A DNA stretch of 13,617 nucleotides. Origin: Accumulibacter sp. GTDB taxonomy: Bacteria; Pseudomonadota; Gammaproteobacteria; Burkholderiales; Rhodocyclaceae. The position numbers and the translations under genes are program-made. Below, one piece after another: positions 1-7,347 of this stretch. Below the pieces are notes generated by a model, which made no database searches, was not told where the DNA came from, and worked only from the letters and a program-made list of their open reading frames with translations. Within the stretch, counting starts at the first letter, position 1; each line of letters opens with the position of its first letter. The stretch is taken from NCBI GenBank assembly GCA_031264825.1, contig JAISDL010000024.1, positions 1 to 13,617 on the forward strand, given 5' to 3'.

Positions 1-62
1 CTTCACACCAGACCGTTGCCAGTCTCGCATGTATCCGTAGGCTACTGATGACGGAACATCAG

Positions 63-91
63 GTTCCTCATCGGGTTGCCCCGATCGGAAC
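63..91. repeat. Strong hairpin, possible terminator of an upstream gene
   Basis: GTTCC (63-67) pairs with GGAAC (87-91), and inside it ATCGGG (70-75) pairs with CCCGAT (80-85) around a TTGC loop. This gives an 11-bp stem with a small internal bulge. No T-tract follows on either strand, so a Rho-independent terminator role is uncertain. It may be a REP-like intergenic palindrome or part of a decayed element. Confidence 0.45.
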
Positions 92-143
92 AATTACTCA
101 AGCGACCTCACGTCGCACACTCCTGATATGCGCATGCGGAATC

Positions 144-175
144 GTTGGGGTTCCCTGCGCTCACCCCCAACCTAT
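144..175. repeat. Palindromic intergenic repeat, family A, copy 1
   Basis: GTTGGGG (144-150) and CCCCAAC (165-171) form a 7-bp stem, followed by CTAT. A nearly identical element lies in the same orientation at 7317-7347. The two differ by a few substitutions and one extra C here. The pattern is that of a short dispersed intergenic palindrome, as found in many betaproteobacterial genomes; the copy number elsewhere cannot be judged from this window. Confidence 0.75.
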
Positions 176-184
176 ACCGCCGCT

Positions 185-204
185 GGGCACGGCGCGCCGT
201 GCCC
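185..204. repeat. Perfect 20-bp palindrome, family B, copy 1
   Basis: GGGCACGGCG is followed directly by its exact reverse complement. The right half and the bases after it (GCCGTGCCCCT) recur at 7243-7253 in a shortened version of the element. It is probably another dispersed intergenic repeat. Its position about 40 bp upstream of the pilG promoter -35 box may or may not matter. Confidence 0.7.
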
Positions 205-243
205 CTGCGCGCTCGGCCCAAGCGATACCGGCCTGCTCTGTCC

Positions 244-272
244 TTATCAACTCCCGTTAATGCTGGTATAGT
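244..272 (+). promoter_or_regulatory. Extended -10 sigma-70-type promoter for pilGHI-chpA
   Basis: The -35 candidate TTATCA (244-249, 4 of 6 consensus) is separated by 17 bp from the -10 candidate TATAGT (267-272, 5 of 6). The -10 has the TGN extension (TG at 264-265). A start site near 279 would leave a leader of about 125 nt before the pilG ATG. No other good promoter was seen before the cluster, and the tight gene packing downstream suggests that this one drives the whole operon. Confidence 0.6.
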
Positions 273-403
273 ATTATCCGCGTCGTCTCGGCGCGCGTAC
301 GGCGGTGGGCGGCATCGGTGCGCTTTTGGCGCTTCAGAGCGGTCGGGCATTCCTTTTCAAACGCACTCATCCGGGGGCTTTCGATTTGGCCGAAGCGGAA
401 AAA

Positions 404-844
404 ATGGACGGCGTCAAGGTCATGGTCATTGACGACAGCAACACGATACGGCGCAGCGCCGAGGTTTTCCTCGTGCGCGCGGGTTGCAAGGTCATCCTTG
501 CGGAAGACGGCTTTGACGCGCTGGCGAAAATCGCCGATCATCAGCCCGACCTTATTTTTTGTGACATCATGATGCCGCGCCTCGACGGGTACCAGACTTG
601 TACGCTGATCAAGAAAAACCACCATTTCCGCGCGACGCCGGTGATCATGCTCTCGTCGAAGGACGGTCTTTTCGACCGCGCGCGCGGACGCATGGCGGGT
701 TCCGACCAGTATCTGGTCAAGCCGTTTACCAAGGACAGCCTGCTCAGGATGGTCGCCGCATTCTTGCCGGGGCGCGCTTCGCGTGACCTTCCCGGTGAGA
801 TTCCCGCAGAGAACCGACCGGAAGGAAAAGAAGGAAAAGCATGA
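404..844 (+). CDS. pilG: PilG, twitching-motility response regulator
   Basis: A 146-residue single-domain CheY-like receiver. Visible receiver residues are the acidic pair D10/D11 (VIDDS), the phospho-acceptor D54 (FCDIMMP), the Ser switch in MLSSKD (84-85) and K106 (LVKPF). DGFDALAKIADHQPD and IMMPRLDGYQTC are characteristic of PilG. In the type IV pilus Chp system ChpA phosphorylates PilG, which promotes pilus extension and, in Pseudomonas, raises cAMP. I chose the ATG at 404 because PilG proteins begin at about this point (MDxxKVMVIDD); the frame is also open to a GTG at 305 with no ribosome site. The Shine-Dalgarno is weak (CGGAA). The stop overlaps the pilH start as ATGA. The tail after residue 123 is charged and probably disordered. 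Confidence 0.95.
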   Translation: MDGVKVMVIDDSNTIRRSAEVFLVRAGCKVILAEDGFDALAKIADHQPDLIFCDIMMPRLDGYQTCTLIKKNHHFRATPVIMLSSKDGLFDRARGRMAGSDQYLVKPFTKDSLLRMVAAFLPGRASRDLPGEIPAENRPEGKEGKA

Positions 845-1203
845 CCATCAAGAACATCCTCGTCATCGACGATTCCCCGACCGAGCGTTACATCATCGCC
901 GAGATTCTCATCAAGGCGGGATACCAGGTCAAGACGGTCGAGAGCGCCGAGGCGGGCATCGAGAAGGCGCGCGCCGAGATTCCCGACCTGATCCTGATGG
1001 ACATCGTCATGCCGGGTCTCGACGGCTACCGCGCGACGCGCATGCTGATGCGTGACGACAGGACGAGAAATATCCCGATCATCGTCTGCACGTCGAAAAA
1101 GCAGAAAACCGACATGATCTGGAGCCTGCGTCAGGGCGCGCAGGGTTTCGTCTCAAAGCCCGTCGACGGCAACGAACTGCTTGCAAAGATCGCGGCCCTG
1201 TGA
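841..1203 (+). CDS. pilH: PilH, twitching-motility response regulator
   Basis: A 120-residue stand-alone receiver domain. D10/D11 (VIDDS), phospho-acceptor D54 (LMDIVMPGLDGY), switch T84 (VCTSKKQKTD) and K106 (VSKPVDG) are all present. The stretch CTSKKQKTDMIWSLRQGA is typical of PilH. In the Pil-Chp system PilH is the second target of ChpA and opposes or drains the PilG branch, favouring pilus retraction. The start is supported by a purine-rich AGGAAAAG site just upstream and by the ATGA overlap with pilG, which implies translational coupling. The pilI start follows 16 nt after the stop. Confidence 0.95.
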   Translation: MTIKNILVIDDSPTERYIIAEILIKAGYQVKTVESAEAGIEKARAEIPDLILMDIVMPGLDGYRATRMLMRDDRTRNIPIIVCTSKKQKTDMIWSLRQGAQGFVSKPVDGNELLAKIAAL

Positions 1204-1219
1204 AGAAACGCCACGATCG

Positions 1220-1723
1220 ATGAGCGACGCCCCTACCGAACTCTCGGCCACCCTGTCGCCGAACGCCGACGATGCCGACGCGCGCGCGGCGGCGAGCCTG
1301 ATCGGCGTCCAGTCGGCTTCGGACTCTTGGCTGCTCGACCTGTCGGATTCCGGCGAGATCGTCCCGCTGACGCCGCTGACGCCCGTCCCCCTGACGCGCG
1401 CGTGGTTCGCCGGAATTGCGAACATCCGCGGGAACCTTTACGCCGTCACGGATTTTTCGGCTTTTCGGGGGGGAAGTCCGACGCCGCAGAATTCGAGTTC
1501 GCGCTTTTTGCTCGTCGGGACGCGCTTCGGGAGCAACGCCGCGCTGCTCGTGACGCGGATGCTGGGGCTACGCAAGGCCGGCGACCTCGTGCGCAAGGAC
1601 GCCGCTTCGGACGACCCGCCCTGGGTCGAGGGCGTTTATTCCGACAAGGACGCGCGTGTGTGGAAAAAGCTGAACGTGCGCGCGCTCCTTTCCGACAAAC
1701 GCTTTATGGAGATCGGCGTTTAA
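1220..1723 (+). CDS. pilI: PilI, CheW-like adaptor
   Basis: A 167-residue protein with a CheW fold from about residue 25 to 160. PLTRAWFAGIANIRGNLYAVTDF is the conserved CheW core, and LLVTRMLGLR is a later strand-helix element. PilI normally couples the receptor PilJ to the kinase ChpA. The start at 1220 (MSDAPTE) is preferred over an in-frame ATG at 1181, which would overlap pilH by 23 nt; neither has a good ribosome site, so coupling to pilH is likely. chpA begins 3 nt after the stop. pilJ, expected between pilI and chpA in most betaproteobacteria, is missing, so the partner receptor must be encoded elsewhere or be a different one. Confidence 0.9.
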   Translation: MSDAPTELSATLSPNADDADARAAASLIGVQSASDSWLLDLSDSGEIVPLTPLTPVPLTRAWFAGIANIRGNLYAVTDFSAFRGGSPTPQNSSSRFLLVGTRFGSNAALLVTRMLGLRKAGDLVRKDAASDDPPWVEGVYSDKDARVWKKLNVRALLSDKRFMEIGV

Positions 1724-1726
1724 TCC

Positions 1727-4700
1727 ATGAACGACACCGTGACGGAATTCGATGTCGGTCCGCTGGTCTGGGTCAAGACCGAAATCGACCAGGCTTTGAC
1801 GCGCGCGCGGCAGGCGTTCCAGCAGTACGCCGCCGCTTCCGCGTCGGGCGGCGCGGACAGGATTCGTCTTTGTCGCACGCATTTGCACCAGGTCAAGGGC
1901 GCGCTGGCGATCGTCGGCCTCGACGGGATCCGGCAGTTCGTCGAAGCGCTCGAATCCCTGCTCGACGCGATCGAGCAAACGCCGCCGGAAAAACTCCCGA
2001 CTCCGCTGATCCTCTCGTCGATCGACAGCGTCGGTCATTACATCGACGACCTGCTCGCGGGGCAGCCCGACCAGCCCTTGCGCCTTTACCCGATTTACGA
2101 GCAGATTCAACGCGCGCGCGGCGTCGACCGCGTCTCGAAGTCCGAGCTTTTCTTCCCGGACCTCGACGCGCGGCTTCCGAAGTCGGCGCTCATCGCGCCG
2201 GCGCTCGACCGGATTTCACCCGACCTCTTCCAAGGGATATTGCGGAGGGAGCGCAACCGCTTTCAGCGCGGTTTTCTCTCGTGGCTGAAAAATCCCGCGG
2301 ATCGGGACGGAGTCCACGAGATGCTCCAGGCGATCCGGCGCGTCGAAGCGACGCAGCAAACCAACGCGATGCGCGCTTTCTGGTGGATCGTCGGCGTCGT
2401 TCTCTCGGCGCTCGGCGAAGGCGGCTTGCCCGAGAACTTCGACGCGAAGCAGTTGTGCGCGCGCGTCGACCTGCAGATTCGCCGGCTTTCCGAAGGTTCG
2501 AAGAATATCGCCGAACGGCTGATGCGCGACCTGCTCTACTTCATTGCGAGCAGCGAGAACCCGATTTTCGACCCGGTCAAGGAAGTCTATCGGCTCGACG
2601 CGCTCATCCCCGAAGCAAGCCTCGTTTCGACGACGCCGCGCGAGATCGTCCGCCGAAAATTGCGCGACGTGATCACGATCGCCGGAGACGCGTGGAACAA
2701 GTATTGCGCGGGCGCCACGGCGTCGTTCGAGGTCTTCGTGCGGCACACGCGGATTCTCGCGGAAACCGTCGACCAGCTCGGTCAGGCCGATTTCCGCCGT
2801 CTCGCGCGAGCGATTCTCGACGTCGCGGACTGGCTGAACGCCGACGGCAAGCGCTTTTCCGAAGCGCTGGCGATGGAGACGGCGACGGCGATTCTGCTCG
2901 CGCAGAGCGCGCAGAAGGATTTTCAGGGGCTTGGCGACGATTTCGCGCATCAGGTCGACGTCGCCGTCTCACGCATCCGCGACTGCCTCGCCGGGACGCC
3001 GTCCGGCGAGGGCGCGAGGAGCGCGACGCTCGACGAGATGTCCTCGAAGGCACAGGAAAAACTCCTGGTCGAGCAGGTCGTCAAGGAAATCCGGATCAAC
3101 CTGGCGCAGATCGAGCACGTCCTCGACGATTTTTTCCGCGACGCGGCCAAGCGCGCCGAACTCGAAACGCTCGACGCGCCGATCCGGCAAATCGCCGGCG
3201 CGCTGACGATCTTGCAACACGAAAAAGCCGTCGACGCGCTCAACGAATGTCAAAAGGAAATCCGGCGATTCTCCCGCGCGGACTACGTTCCTGAAAACGC
3301 CGATTTCGAACGGATCGCCAGCCAGCTTTCGATCATCGGGCTTTTCATCGACTCGATTCCCTACGCGCACGACGATTTCACGTGCTTTTTCCGAAAAATC
3401 CAGTCGGAACTCGCCACGTCCGCCGCGCCGTCCGCGAAAGACGCCGAAGGAGCCGGGGGCGCAGACAGGGCTGAGGGAAGCGAAGGCGCCGAAGGAACCG
3501 AAAGAACCGAAACTCTCCCGCCGATGTCTTTCGAGCAGGAAGTCGAACAGAAAAAGGAAAGAATCCAATCGCTCCTTGCCGAACTCAAGGAAAATCCCGA
3601 CGACCCGGCGCTCAAGAGCGCGCTGCGGGAAAACCTCGATACGCTCCGAAAGGACGCCGACCTCGTCGCCGACGCGACGCTCGCGGGAGAAGTCGATTCG
3701 CTCAAGGCGCTTTTGGCCGAAGAAGGCGCCAGAGCTTTGCCGTTCGACGCAGCGATGCGTACTTTCCGCTCGCGCGCCGACGCGGCGCAGCCGTCGGCCG
3801 AAACCCTGGAACTTTCCCGCGCGAGCGACGAAAAAATAGACGCCGAACTTCTGGAAATCTTCCTGGAAGAAGCGCGGGGCGTGCTGACGACGATCGCGGC
3901 GGGACTCGCGGCGCTGAAAGAGCGGCCCGCCGACGGCGAGGCCTTGACGACGGTCCGCCGCGCCTTCCACACGCTCAAGGGCAGCGGCCGCATGGTCGGC
4001 CTGAGGGATTTCGGCGAGACGGCGTGGGCGGTCGAGCAAACGCTCAACGTCTGGCTGCGCAAGGAACTCGACGTTGAGCCGAGCGTTCTCGAACTGATCG
4101 ACGCCGCGCACGCCGTTTTTTCGGCGTGGGTCGACCACCTGACCGGCGCGTCGCCGGAGCTTCCCGACGTTTCAAACGTACGCGCGCGTGCGCGCGCGCT
4201 GACCGATTCCGAAGAAAACGACGAACTCCTCGGCGCGCCGCAAGAATCTCCCCCGGGCGGAGAGACCGCTTCGGAGAGAGCCGCGAGCGTCCCGGAAATT
4301 TCGCCCGAGCTTCGCGCGATCTTCCGTCAGGAATCCGCCGCGCACCTCGAAGCCCTGTCGAAGGGGCTGCGCGAGCTTGAGCAGGACGAAGACTCGCAAA
4401 CCCCCGAAGAAATGTACCGCGCGGCGCACACGCTGGCCGGAATTTCGGCTTCCGTCGGTCTGAAAGCGCTGAGCGCCCTCGCGCGCGCGCTCCAGGACGC
4501 CCTTGTGCGGCGCGGGGATTCCGGGCGGCGCGCGAGCCTGGAAGCGATCGGCGTCATCCGTCAGGCGGTCGACGAGGTCGAGCAGATGCTCTTCGACGAG
4601 AGCCGCGAAGTCGCCCCGCCGCAGGACCTGATCGACGCGCTCGACGCGCTCTACCCGGCGCGTCCCTCCGGTGAAACCGCCGACCCCGGGACGCGCGCGG

Positions 4701-7090
4701 AGGCCGGAGCGCGCACCGAAACCCAGGCGGCGGTCGGGGCGCAGACGCTTTCCGCGCAGTTGGCCGCCGCCGCGCCGCTCGCCGACGAGATCGACGAACA
4801 GTTGTTGCCGATCTTCCTCGAAGAGGCGGCGGACCTCACGACGGAAATCGCCGCGCAACTGCGCCTCTGGCGCGAAAACGCGTCCGGGAAGGACGCCGCG
4901 CGGACGCTCGCGCGCCTTCTGCATACCCTCAAGGGCGGCGCGCGCATGGTCGGCGCGATGAACTTGGGGCAAGTCACGCACATCCTCGAATCCTGGGTCG
5001 AAAAAACGCTTCACGCGCAGGGGGTGTCGTCCGCCGGAAGCGTAGACAAGCTAGACAAGCTAGACAAGCTCAACAAGATCGGCGAGATCGACGAGATCGG
5101 CGACGTTCTGGACGGCATTCTGAGAACGGTCGAAAACCTCCAGACGGGCGGCCTCGGCGAAGAAGCGCGCCCCGCCCTCCCGGAGGCCAAAAAAGCCCCC
5201 GACGACGCCCAAGCGGTCGCGCCGCCCGAAGCCGCCAAAACCCTGCTCGAAGCCGCCGAGGCCGAAGTCGAACTCGCGCCGCGTCAGGCGATGCTGCGCG
5301 TCCGCGCCGCGCTCGTCGACCGCCTCGTCGGCGAAGCCGGCGAACTCTCGATCGCGCGCGCGCAGATCGAGGGCGAAATGCGCGGCTTCAAGGACTCGCT
5401 GATCGACCTGACCGAGAACGTCACGCGGTTGCGCCGTTACCTCCGCGACATCCACATCCAGGCCGAATCGCGGATGCAGTCGCACACGGCGCAGGCCGCC
5501 ACGGCGCACGGCGAATTCGACCCGCTCGAATTCGACCGGTTTACGCGCTTTCAGGAACTGACGCGGATGATGGCCGAATCGGTCAACGACGTCGGCAACG
5601 TCCAGCAAAACCTGCTCAAGAACCTCGACAGCGTTCACTCGGCGCTCCTCGTCCAGTCGCGGCTGAACAAGGAAATACAGTGGGATTTGATGACGATCCG
5701 CATGTTGCCTTTCGGGACGATCAAGGATCGCCTCTACCGAATCGTCCGGCAGGTTTCCAAGGAACTCGGCAAGCGCGTCAACCTCGAAATTCGCGGCGAG
5801 CACGTCGAACTCGACCGGAGCGTCCTCGAACGGATGATCCCGCCGCTCGAACACCTGCTTCGCAACGCGATCGCGCACGGCATCGAAGACAAGGAAGCGC
5901 GCGCCGCGCGTTCCAAACCCGAAATCGGCGAAATCTCGCTGAGCCTGAAGCAGGAAAGCAACGAGATCGCCCTGTGTTTTTCGGACGACGGCGCCGGTCT
6001 CGACTTCGGTCGCATCCGTGCGCGCGCGCTCGAAGCCGGCCTCTTGAAGCCCGACGAATTCGCCGACGAAGCGCGGCTCGCCAGCCTGATTTTCATGCCG
6101 GGTTTCACGACGGCATCGGAGATTTCGCAAATATCGGGGCGCGGCGTCGGGATGGACGTCGTCAAAACCGAAGTCTCGACGCTCGGCGGGCGAATCGAGA
6201 CGGTCTCGAAAAGCGGGAAGGGCACGGAATTCAGGATATACCTCCCCCTGACGATGGCGGTCAGCCAAATCCTCCTCTTGCGCGTCGGCAAGAAAAATTA
6301 CGCGACGCCCTCCCCGATGGTCGAACAGGTCGTCGAACTCAAGGAAGAAGACCTGGCGCGTCTCGACGAAACCGGCGCTCTCGAATGGATGGGGAACCGC
6401 TACCCCTGCCACTACCTGCCGCGCCTTCTCGGCGAGGCGCGCGCGCAGCCCGAAAGGCGACCGCCGTACCGGGCGATTCTGTTACGCAGCGGGAAGGAAC
6501 GTGTCGCGCTCGAAGTCGACGAAGTCGTCGGCAGCCGCGAGATCATCGTCAAAAATCTCGGCCCGCAGCTCTCGCGCGTCGTCGGCCTCGACAGCGCGAC
6601 GGTTCTGGCGAGCGGTCAGGTCGTCCTGATCCTCAACCCGATCGCGCTCGCGACGCGCAAGCCGGTCGCCGGCGCGCCCGACACGCACGCCCTCGCGGAA
6701 GAAGCCGGCGTGCGCCGCGGGCCATCGACGGTCATGGTCGTCGACGACTCGCTGACGATACGCAAGATCGCCAACCGCCTGCTCTCGCGCAACGGCTACC
6801 AGACGATCCTCGCGCGGGACGGCGTCGAGGCGCTCGAACTTCTGCGCGATCGCGTCCCCGACCTCATGCTCGTCGATATCGAGATGCCGCGCATGGACGG
6901 CTTCGAACTCACGCGCGCGGTCCGCGCGTCCGAACGCACAAAAGACATCCCGATCATCGTGATCACCTCGCGCACGGCGGACAAGCACCGCAACTACGCG
7001 TTTGAAATCGGCGTGAACCACTTCCTCGGCAAACCCTTCCAGGAAGACGAACTCCTTGAACTCATCAGGAGACTGAGGACAGAGGACTGA
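1727..7090 (+). CDS. chpA: ChpA/PilL, multi-HPt hybrid CheA-type histidine kinase
   Basis: A 1787-residue cytoplasmic kinase of the type IV pilus chemosensory system, shorter than Pseudomonas ChpA (about 2470). Phosphotransfer modules with a canonical His lie around H54 (HQVKG), H748 (HTLKG), H901 (HTLAG) and H1066 (HTLKG). Residues about 160-560 hold degenerate HPt/FimL-like segments, for example RQIAG at 487-491, where Arg occupies the His position. A dimerisation region (about 1185-1340) precedes the ATPase: N-box HLLRNAIAHGIED (1376-1388), DDGAG (1420-1424), F-box FMPGF (1456-1460), GRGVGMD (1471-1477). A CheW-like domain (about 1510-1645) and a C-terminal receiver follow (D1673/D1674, phospho-site D1717, T1747, K1769). 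Low-complexity linkers lie at 573-596 and 1106-1126. The ribosome site is poor (GGAG 15 nt upstream), so coupling to pilI is likely. The last codons fall inside an intergenic tandem repeat. Confidence 0.93.
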   Translation: MNDTVTEFDVGPLVWVKTEIDQALTRARQAFQQYAAASASGGADRIRLCRTHLHQVKGALAIVGLDGIRQFVEALESLLDAIEQTPPEKLPTPLILSSIDSVGHYIDDLLAGQPDQPLRLYPIYEQIQRARGVDRVSKSELFFPDLDARLPKSALIAPALDRISPDLFQGILRRERNRFQRGFLSWLKNPADRDGVHEMLQAIRRVEATQQTNAMRAFWWIVGVVLSALGEGGLPENFDAKQLCARVDLQIRRLSEGSKNIAERLMRDLLYFIASSENPIFDPVKEVYRLDALIPEASLVSTTPREIVRRKLRDVITIAGDAWNKYCAGATASFEVFVRHTRILAETVDQLGQADFRRLARAILDVADWLNADGKRFSEALAMETATAILLAQSAQKDFQGLGDDFAHQVDVAVSRIRDCLAGTPSGEGARSATLDEMSSKAQEKLLVEQVVKEIRINLAQIEHVLDDFFRDAAKRAELETLDAPIRQIAGALTILQHEKAVDALNECQKEIRRFSRADYVPENADFERIASQLSIIGLFIDSIPYAHDDFTCFFRKIQSELATSAAPSAKDAEGAGGADRAEGSEGAEGTERTETLPPMSFEQEVEQKKERIQSLLAELKENPDDPALKSALRENLDTLRKDADLVADATLAGEVDSLKALLAEEGARALPFDAAMRTFRSRADAAQPSAETLELSRASDEKIDAELLEIFLEEARGVLTTIAAGLAALKERPADGEALTTVRRAFHTLKGSGRMVGLRDFGETAWAVEQTLNVWLRKELDVEPSVLELIDAAHAVFSAWVDHLTGASPELPDVSNVRARARALTDSEENDELLGAPQESPPGGETASERAASVPEISPELRAIFRQESAAHLEALSKGLRELEQDEDSQTPEEMYRAAHTLAGISASVGLKALSALARALQDALVRRGDSGRRASLEAIGVIRQAVDEVEQMLFDESREVAPPQDLIDALDALYPARPSGETADPGTRAEAGARTETQAAVGAQTLSAQLAAAAPLADEIDEQLLPIFLEEAADLTTEIAAQLRLWRENASGKDAARTLARLLHTLKGGARMVGAMNLGQVTHILESWVEKTLHAQGVSSAGSVDKLDKLDKLNKIGEIDEIGDVLDGILRTVENLQTGGLGEEARPALPEAKKAPDDAQAVAPPEAAKTLLEAAEAEVELAPRQAMLRVRAALVDRLVGEAGELSIARAQIEGEMRGFKDSLIDLTENVTRLRRYLRDIHIQAESRMQSHTAQAATAHGEFDPLEFDRFTRFQELTRMMAESVNDVGNVQQNLLKNLDSVHSALLVQSRLNKEIQWDLMTIRMLPFGTIKDRLYRIVRQVSKELGKRVNLEIRGEHVELDRSVLERMIPPLEHLLRNAIAHGIEDKEARAARSKPEIGEISLSLKQESNEIALCFSDDGAGLDFGRIRARALEAGLLKPDEFADEARLASLIFMPGFTTASEISQISGRGVGMDVVKTEVSTLGGRIETVSKSGKGTEFRIYLPLTMAVSQILLLRVGKKNYATPSPMVEQVVELKEEDLARLDETGALEWMGNRYPCHYLPRLLGEARAQPERRPPYRAILLRSGKERVALEVDEVVGSREIIVKNLGPQLSRVVGLDSATVLASGQVVLILNPIALATRKPVAGAPDTHALAEEAGVRRGPSTVMVVDDSLTIRKIANRLLSRNGYQTILARDGVEALELLRDRVPDLMLVDIEMPRMDGFELTRAVRASERTKDIPIIVITSRTADKHRNYAFEIGVNHFLGKPFQEDELLELIRRLRTED
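3443..3514 (+). repeat. Low-complexity Ala-Glu-Gly linker repeat within chpA
   Basis: Residues 573-596 of ChpA are built from irregular Glu-Gly/Glu-Arg units (AEG, SEG, AEG, TER, TET) encoded by degenerate 9- to 12-nt repeats such as GAAGGAACCGAAAGAACCG. It separates the degenerate N-terminal modules from the next helical part. It is probably a flexible linker whose length can vary by replication slippage. Confidence 0.7.
5042..5104 (+). repeat. 9-nt tandem repeat within a chpA HPt module
   Basis: Three perfect TAGACAAGC units (5043-5069) are followed by a diverged fourth unit and then by GAGATCG-type repeats. They encode VDKLDKLDKLNKIGEIDEIGD, residues 1106-1126, between the H1066 helix and the next predicted helix (VLDGILRTVENL). 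TAG-containing codon usage (GTA GAC, CTA GAC) is unlike the surrounding GTC/CTC usage, which suggests a recent expansion or insertion in a loop of the phosphotransfer domain. Confidence 0.85.
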
Positions 7091-7098
7091 GGACAGAA
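7071..7098. repeat. 14-nt tandem repeat spanning the chpA stop codon
   Basis: GACTGAGGACAGAG (7071-7084) is repeated as GACTGAGGACAGAA (7085-7098). The chpA stop TGA (7088-7090) lies in the second unit, so the final residues LRTED come from the repeat. The half-unit is a GGACTGA-like heptamer, as in other short intergenic heptamer arrays. It marks the start of the repeat-rich convergent region. Confidence 0.85.
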
Positions 7099-7118
7099 CG
7101 GCCTTCGGCCTATCAGGT

Positions 7119-7236
7119 ATCAGGAATCAGATGTCAGGAATCAGATCAATCAGCGGCGGCGTTGCCGCCGGAGATGATCAACGAAAACCCGATCGGTTTT
7201 CTTCCGTCTCCTGATTCCTGACATCTGATCCCTGAT
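7119..7236. repeat. Large inverted repeat of heptamer-type sequence
   Basis: The 26-nt arm 7119-7144 and the 26-nt arm 7211-7236 are reverse complements with a single mismatch. The arms are made of TCAGGAATCAG / CTGATTCCTGA units. They enclose 66 nt containing two smaller hairpins. The same heptamer (TGATCCC or TGATTCC) forms the direct array at 7396-7430. The structure could stall or terminate converging transcripts; this is an inference. Confidence 0.85.
7154..7201. terminator. Paired hairpins, possible bidirectional terminator
   Basis: CGGCGGC (7154-7160) pairs with GCCGCCG (7164-7170) around GTT. GAAAACC (7183-7189) pairs with GGTTTTC (7195-7201) around CGATC. The second hairpin has A-rich and T-rich flanks suited to both strands, but no true U-tract follows. 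Their place between two convergent genes makes a termination role reasonable. Confidence 0.35.
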
Positions 7237-7256
7237 GGGCATGCCGTGCCCCTACG
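7237..7256. repeat. Palindromic intergenic repeat, family B, shortened copy
   Basis: GGGCA (7237-7241) and TGCCC (7247-7251) flank TGCCG, followed by CTACG. GCCGTGCCCCT matches the right half of the perfect palindrome at 185-204. Relative to that copy, about 5 nt of the centre are missing. Confidence 0.55.
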
Positions 7257-7316
7257 GTGGAATGATATTCGGAGGAGACTCATTCCAATCTCTCCGGGAT
7301 AATCCAGCGTCTTTAC

Positions 7317-7347
7317 GTTGGGGTTCGCTACGCTCACCCCAACCTAT
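7317..7347. repeat. Palindromic intergenic repeat, family A, copy 2
   Basis: GTTGGGGT (7317-7324) and ACCCCAAC (7336-7343) form an 8-bp stem, followed by CTAT. It is the second copy of the element at 144-175, in the same orientation. The two copies bracket the pilGHI-chpA cluster. Confidence 0.8.

Larger units (their letters stand above)
1..403. other. Intergenic region upstream of pilG with palindromes
   Basis: No convincing complete gene is visible here. It holds a long hairpin (63-91), two palindromic elements also found downstream of chpA (144-175 and 185-204), and the promoter at 244-272. The pilG reading frame stays open back to a GTG at 305, but those 33 extra codons do not resemble a PilG N-terminus. 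On the minus strand, positions 91-1 stay open and the conceptual peptide (…SSVAYGYMRDWQRSG…) faintly recalls the N-terminus of IS5-type transposases; it runs off the window and cannot be confirmed. Confidence 0.6.

Noticed and set aside
305..403. 33-codon N-terminal extension of PilG from a GTG at 305
   Set aside because: PilG proteins begin at the MDxxKVMVIDD segment; the extension has no ribosome site and no recognisable sequence.
1327..3294. 655-codon open frame on the plus strand overlapping pilI and chpA
   Set aside because: It is Arg/Ala-rich out-of-frame translation of GC-rich coding DNA. The pilI and chpA frames carry clear domain motifs over the same bases.
5060..6412. 450-codon minus-strand frame within chpA
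   Set aside because: Antisense shadow of a high-GC gene; it covers the ATPase and CheW-like parts of ChpA and shows no domain of its own.
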